Assembly (NCBI GenBank): GCA_949126835.1
Contig: OX421499.1
Coordinates: 29,178,490-29,242,489, forward strand
Length of the DNA stretch: 64,000 nt
Reading direction: 5' to 3'
Origin: Anisus vortex
Lineage: Eukaryota > Mollusca > Gastropoda > Planorbidae
The notes below the pieces were generated by a model that saw only the letters and a list, made by a program, of their open reading frames with translations, did not search any database and had not been told where the DNA came from. Positions 1 to 12,000 of this stretch are shown piece by piece. The first letter of the stretch is position 1. Every line of letters starts with the position of its first letter. A program made the position numbers and the translations under genes.

Positions 1-3000
1 TCGCAGAGTTCTTCACAGAGACCTTAAAACCAGGTATAGCCTATCAGATATTATTGATAGAAAAGTTTTGGTTTCAGATTTTAATAATTTTTGGATGTTT
101 AAATTATTCTATTTAAAATTTTAACTTCAAATTCTATTGCTTGCACTTTTGTGCTTAAAAATGATTTGTTATATTTAAATGGATTAGTTTTTCTTGATTA
201 AGTAATATGATGTATTAGATTATACTTTAAATTATACATCTGGTTATTTTTTCTAGGAATATCTTTATCAGAAACAACCTGATGAAGATAGGAGATTTTG
301 GAATATCTCGTATTCTCATGAATACAACAGACATGGCTTCCACCTTTACAGGCACTCCATATTACATGAGTCCTGAAGTATTGAAGCATGAAGGCTATAA
401 TTCTAAGTCTGATATTTGGTATGTTGCCCAGCCCAAACATAAATATGACATTAGAATTGGTATCCTCTTTATTCACATTTAAATTTTAGAATTTTAGAAA
501 AACATTTAGCAAAAAAATTATCCCCACTGCTTTAAAAAATTAATTGAAGAGAATTTTAAGTTTAATTATTCAAAGTTTAAATGTATTTTTTAATGAATAT
601 TCTGTAAGTAATCCTTTACAGTAAATAGTGGAATTTTACATCATCTAATACTTTTTATGTTCCTTTAGTCTCCTAATTTCAATCCAATTTTCGCCCTCAA
701 AATCCTCCATACCACTGCATTGCTGTGTCTGCTTAGGGCAACCTCGAATCTGCAATGTTCACCTTGAGGGTTCCAGTCTAGGTCTTGTCGGACTCTGTTT
801 TCATTTCCTTTTCTCATGGCCGGGTCACTTTCTTTAAATCTAGGTCTTGTCTGACTCTGTTTTCATTTCCTTTTCTCGTGGCCGGGTCACTTTCTTTAAA
901 TGAATTTTGCAGCCCACTTATTTTTGGTCATATTTTGTGGTTATACTTTATCCATCATTTGAATAGTCAATAAGTCTTCAGGCAGCTCATTCGACTGGCA
1001 TGCAGATTTTTTCCCCGGGTCTAAAGGGTATCCCTGAGTCTACCCAGCTCTGATGGGTACCTGAACCTGACCTTAGTTGGGGTAAAGTAAAGGTGGCTGT
1101 GCATTGTGCTGGCCCCTCATTCACCTAGTATGCAATGGCCACAGAAACTGGTTAACGCTGCGTCATCGGCCCTATGATCAATTTGGTCCAAAGGTTACTT
1201 TACTTACTTAGTTTAGGCAGCTATTTGTAAAAGTTTGCATTTTGTTTGTGGCAGTTCTACTACCCTCCATGTCTTTGACTCATATGAGAACATAAGACAT
1301 GAGTAAATAAGTTCATATTAGGATTTCACTATTGAGTTTATTAATACAGTAAATCTTAATTTGAAAAAATTGCATATATAGATAGGCTCAATATATGAGT
1401 ATTACTATTTAAATAATGTGTTATTCATGTAAACATGTATTTAAATATCATATACATTATATCAATTCAGGTCAATAGGATGCATTCTTTTTGAAATGTG
1501 CTCACTGGAACATGCCTTCATGGGCCAGGGCCTAATGGCAGTTATGTATAAAATTGTCGAGAAAGAGCCTCCAAATCTTCCAGATAGATATTCAAAAGAT
1601 CTGAATGAAGTATTTAAAAAGTAAGCAAATTCTTCTAAAGCTCTCTACTCTATCAATGATCTAGTACTTTTTAGTACATTTCTAAAGCAAGGATGGGGGA
1701 AAATTGCCTCAAACTGATATAAGGTACCCACCGAGTAAAATTGAGCTTATTTAAAGTATAGCTATATTCTAAAAACACCAGAATCTATAAATAATCTTGT
1801 CTTGTGGGAGGCTGTAAAATTGTTTAAAATGAGAAGAATAATGTATATTAAATTATCATTTTATAAGCTAATAGTAGGCTAGAAATATACTAATTATTTA
1901 ATCAAAGATATAAATGAAAAATATTTAAATAAACTTGTTTCACAAAACATTCAGATTCTCTTCTTCACAACTGAAATTCACTCTATTAAGCTTTTAACTT
2001 CTATGTAATTTTCTAAACTTGCTAACATTTATAATAGGTATTTAGTATAATATATATTTAATTAGGGCTAGAGAACTCAAAATTGAGAAATTCATCAAGA
2101 AAATATTACATAACCTCAATTTACTTTTTGAAAAGTGTATGAATATATCCTATTTTTAAAGAAGTGTTACTTACTTACTTACGCCTACTACCCCTCTCGG
2201 GGCATAGGCCACCAACAAGGGCTCTCCAGCCATCCCGGTCCCGAGAGAGTCTTTCCAACTGTCCCCATGAATGGCCTGTTCTCTTGACGTCTGCATCCAG
2301 GTCTCGGCGCCAGCTGTTACGGTGTCGGCCTCTCTTCCTCTTTCCTTGGGGGTTCCACAATAGGGACTGTCTGGTGATGTTGGATGCTGGTTTTCGGAGT
2401 GTGTGCCCCAACCATCTCCATCTTTTTTGCATGATCTCCAGATCGGCTGCCTGTTGCCCTGTGCATTACTGATCATGTCTGGCCAGCGTATATGCATAAT
2501 CCTCCTGAGACATGAGTTTATGAAAGTCTGGATCTTCTTGGTGTTAGTAGCTGTGGTCCTCCAAGTCTCTGCACCATAGAGTAAGACAGACTTCACGTTT
2601 GAGTTGAAGATCTTGAACTTTGTTTTCAGGGATATTTCTCTTGAGCTCCAGATATTCTTAAGTTGGAGGAAGGCTGTCCTGGCCTTGCCAACTCTTGCCC
2701 TTACATCGGCATCGGATCCACCCTTCTTATTGACGATGCTGCCTAGATAGGTGAATTCTTCAATTTCCTCTAGCGCTTCACCATTGAGAGTGATAGGCGA
2801 TGTGTTTTCTGCGTTGACCTTAAGGAACTTGGTCTTCCCTTTGTGGATGTTGAGGCCAAGGCGAGTGGAGTTTTCCGTCACAATGTTGGTCTTTTCCTGC
2901 ATCTGTTGCTGAGTATGAGCGAGTAGTGCCAGGTCATCCGCGAAATCTAGATCGTCTAGTTGTGACCATAACGTCCACTGGATGCCATTACGCTTATCCG

Positions 3001-6000
3001 ATGTTGATGTCTTCATTACCCAGTCTATCGCTAGCAGAAACAGAAATGGCGACAGTAAACAGCCTTGTCTCACTCCCGTCCGTACTTGGAATGCCTCTGT
3101 TGGGTGGCCTCTGTTGATCATTCTGCATTTCAATCCTTCATAAGAGTTCTTAATTATAGAGGTAATTTTTGTAGGGACCCCATAGTGTCTTAGCAGCTTC
3201 CAAAGTGATTCCCTGTCTACGCTGTCAAAAGCCTTTTCATAGTCAATAAAGTTGACATATAGGGGGGAATTCCACTTGAGCGACTGCTCCAGGATGATGC
3301 GCAGTGTAGCTATTTGGTCAGTGCAGGATCTATCCTTGCGGAAACCAGCTTGCTGATCTCGCAGCATCGTATCAACAGCAGCCTGCATTCTGCCAAGCAG
3401 AATCCTGTTGAACACCTTTCCTGGGATTGATAGTAGGGTAATTCCTCTATAGTTAGAGCAGGTGCTCAAGTTTCTTTTCTTAGGGAGTTTAATGAGTAGT
3501 CCCTCTTTCCACTCTGTTGGGACTTGCTCCTCTTCCCAGATCTTTTGGAAGAGGGGGTGTAAGAGCTCTACTGTAGTCTCCACGTCCGCTTTCAGTGCCT
3601 CCGCAGGGATATCGTCTGGTCCAGGTGCTTTTCCGCTTTTAAGCTTCTTGATGGCTTGGCGTATTTCTTCCTTTGTAGGTGCATTGCAGTCTATCGGGAG
3701 GTCTATGTCTGCCGGCTGGATATCAGGTGGGTCTGGTGGAGCTGGCCTGTTGAGTAGCTCTTCAAAGTATTCCACCCATCTTCTCTTTTGTCCTTCGTCA
3801 TCAATTATCTGCTTTCCTTCTTTATCTTTCACCGGTCTTTCAGGTTTACTAAACTTTCCAGATAACTTCTTGGTGATGGTATACAAGTCTTTCATATTTC
3901 CATTTCTGGCTGCTTCCTCCGCTTCTGCAGCTAGAGCATCTGCATAATTCTTTTTGTCGGCTTTGATGCTCTTCTTTACACTCTTGTTTGCTTGTGTGTA
4001 TTGTTCCTGTGCCTTGGCCTTCTCTGCACGTGTCCGGCTGCTGTTTAGTACTGCCTTCATTTCTCTTCTCTGTTCTATTTTCTTCAGGGAGACCGTTGAG
4101 ATCCATTCCTTGTGGTTGCGTTTCTGTGGGCCCAATACTTCTTGACAAACTGTCTTTATTGTTGTTTCCACTATCCTCCACTCCTTGTCTATTGTTGCTT
4201 CCTCTTCATCAATTATTTCTTGCAGGACTTGGAATTTGTTTGCAAGCGCCAGCTTGAATTCCTGGCATTTGGTTGGGTCTCTGAGAAGTATTGTGTTGAA
4301 CTTCTTTCGCTGGTTTAATTCTACTGCCCAATTCCTTTTAAGTTTAAGCTTGACACGTGCAACAAGAAGGTGGTGGTCTGAAGCCACGTCCGCTCCTCTT
4401 CTAACACGTACATCTTGCAGGGACCTCCGGAACTTCTTGGAAATGCATATATGGTCTATCTGGTTTCCGGTGTGGAGGTCTGGTGAGAGCCAGGTGACTT
4501 TGTGTATCTTTCTATGGGGGAAGATGCTACCGCCAATGACAAGGCTGTTTGCAGCACACAGATCTACAAACCTCTCTCCATTGTCACTCATCTCTCCCAG
4601 CCCCTCTCGACCCATAACCTCTTCGTAACCAGTATTGTCATCTCCTGTTTTAGCGTTAAGGTCTCCAATCAACATGGTTATGTCTCTGCTAGGAAACCTC
4701 TGAATGATGCTCTGCAGCCTACCGTAAAATTCATCTTTCGTACAGTCTTCACTATCGTTAGTAGGGGCATAGCACTGAACGAGATTCATGTTGATCTTTT
4801 TCCTCTTTGTTCTGATGACTCTTGGACCATGTGCCTCCCAACCAATTAGTGCTCCTTGGGCAGCCTTTGAGAGCATGATAGCCACCCCCTGAGTGTGTGG
4901 TCCATTTTCATCCTCGTGCCCTGAATAAAGGAGTAGCTCTCCCGTGGTGAGACTCTTCTGGCCGGAATCGGTCCATCTGGCTTCGCTGATGTCGAGGATG
5001 CTAATCTTGTAATTCCTCATCTCCACCGCCACTTGTGCTGCTTTACCAGCTTCAAACATGGTGCGGACGTTCCATGTTCCGATAGTTAGTGTGGTCCTGG
5101 TCGAGATGATGGCCGTCTGCCTGGCAGCTTCCAGTAGCTGGCTTTCACTGCCCGACATCATCGTGCCTCCAACTGGAGGTCCATCCTCTCCCAGTACCGA
5201 GTTGTCTGTTAGGATCCTTGTTTGTGTTTTTGTAGCGGTAGTAGTTTGACGGGAAGGTGTTGCTAGCCCCTCGCCCAACCCTCCTCCTTTCTCATCCGGG
5301 CTTGGGACGTGTACTTGTGTTTTATATGATTTGAAAAATGCTGTTATGCTTTCAGAATGCTGACCAAGGATCCAGAAAAAAGACCATCTGCATCAGAAGT
5401 GACCAAAATTCCATTTATTGAGAAACACATGACGGTAAAAACTTAGAATATTCAATAAGTACAAGTGTATACAAACATTTATTAAAATGCAGAAGTAACT
5501 ACATGTATAATTGTAACACTTGTTTTTTCTATACTAAAATATTTTTTGGATAGTAGATATGATGAACAAGGTACATAAGAAAAACAAAATTAAGCAAACA
5601 GTGATTCCAATTTGAACATGAAATCTTTTTTCTTTTCAGAAAATGAAAGAGACTTTGACAGAAGAATATAAAGCCAAACATAATATGAATCCAGAGTTGG
5701 CAGAGAAAGAAGCTACAGAGTTGGCATCATTATTGTTAGTGACCTGTTTTTTTATGTTTCATTAGTAATTTTTAACAACAATAAAACCACAAACAAGCAT
5801 GTAGGAGAAATAGCAATTAAAAAGAAAAGTAGTAAGGAAAGATTAAGTGTAAAAATGTCACTTACAATGGCTAAATTTATGCACTAAATTGACCTTAGTT
5901 TGTACCAGTGCTTTTTTTCTAAAAAAAAGGTACCAGAACTCCTATAAAAAGGTACCGGAACTCCTATTTATGTCCGTCAAGTCATAAAGAGAAATAACAC

Positions 6001-9000
6001 TGAAATTTGTAGTCTATGGAATAAAAAAAGCACTGGTTTGTACTGAAATAAAATCATCACAAAGATTTATCACAATTTGTGTATACAAACTCTCACTGTA
6101 TCACTGTAAATATTTCTCTTTTAACAGGTTTAGAATTACAATATAAAAACAGCAGAACTAAATACAAAATCCTGTACATGGTTTTAGTATTCAAAATCAA
6201 CACAACAATTTGTTCAGCATTAGTATTAACTTACTATATATATTATTATGGTGTTGTAGTTGATGTTCTCAGCATTCAAATAATCTAAAATGGGTGAAGT
6301 CACAGGGGAGGCTGGGGGAGGGCTGAAATTTTGGAGAAAAAAAAATATTTTAAACTCTTCTTAAAAAAATACTTCATTCGATTTGCAAAAAAATGTAGTA
6401 AATATTTGTCACACAGAACTTCAGCTCCTCCTAAACAAAAATCCTGGCTTCGCTCCTGGCCAGAAGTGATTATCATTGTAAACCCTGACTGTCTGATTAC
6501 GCTCACAATAATACTGGATTTTGAACTTTAACCTCAGAATTTTTAAAATATTAATTTTTATACCATGTTTCACAAGGAGAGAAAAATCCCACTTGGAAGA
6601 CGTGAGGTCCACTTTGGACAGGTCAACGGAGAGTGACAAGAGTAAAATTGAAGGAAATGTCGAGGAGGCTGGTGGCAAGAAACTTACAGCTAGGGAAAAG
6701 TTGTTGATAAAGAAAAGACTTGAAGCTGACAAAAGAGCAAAAGATTTGGTGTAAGAGATTTTTTCACAACCAACTTTTGAACATTTATGATTTATTGCTA
6801 ATTTATGATTTATTGCTAATTTACTAAACTTTTTGTATTTTCACAACCAACTCTTGTGCTAAAAACAGATGAGAAGTTAATCAATAACAATAATTACAAT
6901 GGTGTGGATAGAAAAAAAAAAGATTTAGAAAAAGTATTAAGTTAGACACACATAATTTCTGCCTTGTAAATCATGCATGGTAACCAAAATCACTTATTGT
7001 ATATCTGGCTCTGCAAAATTGTTTTCTAATTAAGTCAATTCATTTTGTACGCTTTGCTTAAATTTGTATCATTTCCTTGCATTAGAATATCACTTGTTTC
7101 AACATTTTCAATTTTTATCATTCAAGCGTCTTGAAGAAATTTTAAGGAATTTTCTACCAGATTTAAATATTGATCCAATATTGGCCTATATATGGGGGAA
7201 TATTAGGTGGTAAATGGGTTTAAATTAATCAGTGTAACTGCTATTTGTAAATACTTTTTTTATATATCTAAATATAAAAAATAATACAATAATCGATCAC
7301 TAGTTGAAAGGATTAGTTTTTTTTAGTCATAATTATAGAAATGATATCAAATTATCAAATCTAGCACTAGCAGATAATATTATATTATTTTACAAAATTT
7401 AGGAGCTCAGGCTAAATTATAATGTAGCCTACAATATAATCAGTCATATTACAAAATCAAGAGCTAGTTCAATTTCGTTCTTCTAGTAAAGCAACTCATA
7501 TTCAGCTTGTTGAGAATACTATGAGAAGGGAGAAAATCAAGACTAACTTTGAACAAAGCACGGTGAGTGATGTCTCTTTTTTTAAGTACCACTGCACCAA
7601 AAAACTAATAACAATGCAACACACTGTCTCAACCATATATTCATGTTTGTTCAAAAGCAAGCAATCTTTTAAAAGTTTTTTTTTGTTTTCTTGTGTTGTT
7701 TTTTTTTTGTTGGTTTTTATTAACAAAATGTAAAAATATCTTTTGTCTATAAATATAATTAAATAATAAATTGTTAATATATTATTCACTTTTGAAATAA
7801 TTTTATTTAAAAATGTTTGATCTAGTGCTTTAAATCCTTCTTTTGCAAAAAAAAATAATGGTTTTATTATCAACAGTTTTGTTGTAATTGATAGACTTTA
7901 CCAGAAATAACATTTCTCACTCTGCAGTTTCACCTTCACCTTTCCCATAAGCCATAGGTGGGTTTTAGTGCACGATTGATGACTTTCGCACTTTCACTCA
8001 CCAGTTGTCACAGTCTTGTGCCACCCTTTGGGAGTTAATGAAGGACAGGCCAGTCCACTCTTTTATATCTCATGTCTGCAATTTAAAGTAAAGTACCCTT
8101 TGGACCAAACTGATCACAGGGCTGGTGAACCAGCGTTCAGTGTTCAACCAGTGTTCACCAGTCTCTGTGGCCATGGCATGCTAGGGGATGTGTGGCCAGC
8201 ACAATGCCCAGACGCCTTTACTTTACCCCAACTAATGTCAGGTACCCATCAGAGCTGGGTAGACCCAGGGACACCCTCAAGTCCTGGGAAAAAATCCTAG
8301 CCTCCACCAGGATTGGAACCCAGATTCTTCGGATCGCCAGTCTAACGCACTGCCGCTCAGCCACCGTTCCCCATATGTCTGCAATTTACAACTTTCTTAT
8401 TCCCATAAAATGTATTTGATACACAATGCAATTTACAACTTTCTTATTCCCATAAAATGTATTTGATACACAATGCAATTTACAACTTTCTTATTCCCAT
8501 AAAATGTATTTGATACAAAATGCAATTTACAACTTTCTTATTCTCATAAAATGTATTTGATACACAATGCAATTTACAACTTTCTTATTCCCATAAAATG
8601 TATTTGATACACAATGCAATTAACAACTTTCTTATTCCCATAAAATGTATTTGATACACAATGCAATTTACAACTTTCTTATTCTCATAAAATGTATTTG
8701 ATACAAAATGCAATTTACAACTTTCTTATTCCCATAAAATGTATTTGATACACAATGCAATTTACAACTTTCTTATTCTCATAAAATGTATTTGATACAC
8801 AATGCAATTCCTTGGAAACTTTAAACTAAGTAAAAAAATATTAGTTCATCTGATGGCTGCAGAGCTTCTTGCTCTCTTGCAGATAAATATATATATATAT
8901 TTATAAATATATGTACAATAATGTTTTATTCCCAGCTTTCATCATGGAAAGCTGGATACGGTGAAGGTCAGGCACTGAAAGAAGCCCTCACAGTGAAAGA

Positions 9001-12000
9001 TCCTCGACTTGAAAAATCAGTGAAAGCTAAATATATATTGGGTAACTTTTTTATTTTACAAAGATTTCTGTGTTTTTTTTTAATCTCTTATTGAGCTACA
9101 CTGTACAAGTTTATAAATTCTTCATGTTAATCCTGACCTAAAAAATGCTTTCAATAAAATCATGTTTAAATATTTAAAAAAAAAAAATGCAGTATAATCA
9201 TGTAAAAGACTAATAACTTTAAATTATTTGTTTATGTTCGTAAATGTTTCTTACCATGTTGTTACACCCAAAGTTTGGTAGCGACCCATTTGACCTTTTA
9301 TTTAGGAAGTCAGACTTGCTTGAGTTAAACTTTTGGCCTACAATATCGTATTACGTCTTCACATTTTAAATTAGGTGAAAGTTCCCTAAAAAAAAACAAG
9401 GTTTCTAATCTATTTCCTGTTACTTTGTGGGCTAGGTAAAAATGGACAAAGGGATTTTATATTGATGGTTTGGAAGGGGTAGAAACATATTTGTCTAGTT
9501 AAGTCCATGACCTAAATTGGGTTGGAAATCTCAATTAAGATTTGGGGCAGTGAATTAATTACTATTTTCAACTCTGGTAAAGTAAGATTAATTGTTTAAA
9601 TAAGCATTTTATCTTCTAAGTATCACTTAGTCTTTATTGAGAAAGTTGTATAAATACCAGAGCAGAAACTCAGTTGAGGTAGTTATGAGGAGATAACCTG
9701 CTTGCAAAAACTCTTGAAGTCATTTTAACAGTTTTCTTGTACCGGTAAATAAACATCTCAACTTTTACAAGCTGTATCAACGGAACGTTAGTTAAAAATA
9801 GAAATTTGTGAGACGTTGACAACTTCTTTCAGCCTTTAGACAACATCATTTGTAGCTGTGATACATGTTAACAGCATTTTTGTTCTCAATGTACTAATGA
9901 ATTTTAAAATGGATGTATATATAATAATATATATATATATATTTAAAATACATTTTTAGCTTATTTGGAAATGGTTAATTTTTTTTACATCAACATTTGC
10001 TTGCTTGTGGTGACCAACAGGCTTAGGCTGCAAATTTTTTTTTAATATATATATATTAAAATCATGAAATGAATTATATCTGTTAGATAAAGTATATCTA
10101 TCTATATATCAAAACAAAAACATCATTTCTTTATTCATTTAACCAATAGAGGATATAAAATCAGAAGACTTCGAGGATGAGGTTACAATCAAACCACGTA
10201 CAGTAATCAGACAAAACACAGATAAACAATCAGGAAGTTATAGCGGTAGCAAAACTGAGAAAGGCGAGAGACTGACAAGAACCCAGTCCTACAATATGCC
10301 CAGGACTCTAACAGAACACCTTCCAAATACCCTAAGTTTAACTCTAGGGGCCGAGCTCAGTGATCGAGCCATCAAGCCTATGAAGGACCTCATGGTGTAT
10401 GATAGAGAGCATTCTTCCTTGGACTTTAAAGATGGTTAGTGCAACTATACATTTTTTTATTGTTTTATTCAAAGACAGACAGTTTAATCACTTTTTTGTG
10501 AAGCATCAATTAGTTACTTACCAGATAATTTTTTTCAAAACATTGTAAAACATAAGTAAGATGATGACGGTTTTATCTGAAATTTTTTTAAGAGATGTGT
10601 AATATTCTAGTATCAGTAAATTATTAGCACCAACAACAAAAAAATTGTTAATGTTACAAAATGTGTTACCCTAAGTGAAACATGGACATTTTTACAAGAG
10701 ATCTCAATTATCCCTGTCATAAGCTTTCTTTTAAATCTGGTTTTAGATTTACAACATTTTACCATGTTCAGATCACCATATGATTTTTTTATCTCCCATT
10801 CTGCCTTTTCCTATTAGTCAACCATTTGTGACTTAAAGAATATTTAATAGAAGCCTTTGCATGTGTTATCGTCCTCAAATAAAGCCTTTGCTTTTGTTAT
10901 CTTCTGTTATCTTCACATAGGTATTCCAGATAGCCCAGATCTAGCAGAAACTTTCTATGAGCAGTTTGGATTTGATGATTCCGACGATGAAAAGGATATT
11001 ATTGTAGGCAGAACGGATTATCAAGACCACAAAGCTTGGGATGACGATAGGACGCTGACGGAGGAAAGTCTAAGTAAAGAGGAAGATGAGTTCATCAAAT
11101 GTCTTGAACAGGCTCTGGATAATAATAATAAAAGTGGAGGTTAGGGAACTATGTTTTCTTTTATTTATCAATTATACTTGCAACATCAATCCAAGACTTT
11201 CACAGACTTTTTGTGTAATTTTAAAATTATACATTTGTCATTATTTTTATATATGTTAACAAATCTTAGAACATTTCTCTCCTATATTATATTTCTATCA
11301 TGTGTTAAAATAGTGGTTCTTTGCACTGTCAGTTTGCTTGTTGTGTCCATGCTTCTGATTAGGAGAATAAGCAATTGGGCTATTTCCTGTATTTTATCAG
11401 AATCAACAATGGTCAGCGATGACTCAGTGTCTGGAGCTTTTGGTCCTGGTGCCAAGGAGACAAAAATTAAACACATGAGAGCGTGAGTAAATTATATTTA
11501 ATTGTTGTGGTTGTTTTTAAATCTTTTAGATTAAATTTGCAAAACGTGTGTTTGTGCCAACTTGATCTTTGGAAGGCTTATTGACCCACTCTCTGCCATG
11601 CTATCAAGCTGAAACTTAGCACATGGACATTTATTATTTGACAATACATTCTTTATGGAGCACATTATTAAATCACCATCAAACACATTTTTAAACCCAC
11701 AATGGACAAGGCTGACTGACATATATGAGTATTTTCACACTGATTTTTATATGTATCTAAGTGATTAGCACTTTTTAAAAATTGTTTATAGATCTATTAA
11801 ATTAGCTTTTAGTGTGTTTCTCATTTTGTGATTGGTTAAGAGGAAAATCTTCAGAAGGCTTAATGCACAACAAAAATGTATATAAAGGATTTATACACAT
11901 AGATACTTACACTACTAAAATTATAACAGTAATATTATCAAAATACACTGGGCATAATAGAAATTCAAGACAATTTTATAAATGAAAATGATAGTATTAT

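Noticed and set aside
785..973. Short plus-strand frame over the 62-bp duplication
   Set aside because: Repetitive, within a kinase intron, with no splice support.
1195..2175. Shared tail between SINE-A (ACTT repeats) and the LINE (GTAA repeats)
   Set aside because: The repeat motifs are on opposite strands relative to each element's direction, so they do not support a LINE-SINE partnership.
3462..3947. Plus-strand frames within 2171-5278, for example 161 codons at 3462-3947
   Set aside because: Antisense shadows of the LINE polyprotein, with no recognisable domains.
6521..6754. Independent 77-codon gene at 6521-6754
   Set aside because: Its 3' part is the coiled-coil exon of NEK11 copy 1 (6577-6750) with matching phase; the 5' part is intron.
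8381..8812. Regular repeats considered as a CRISPR-like array
   Set aside because: The repeats are contiguous without unique spacers, in a eukaryotic intron, so it is a minisatellite.
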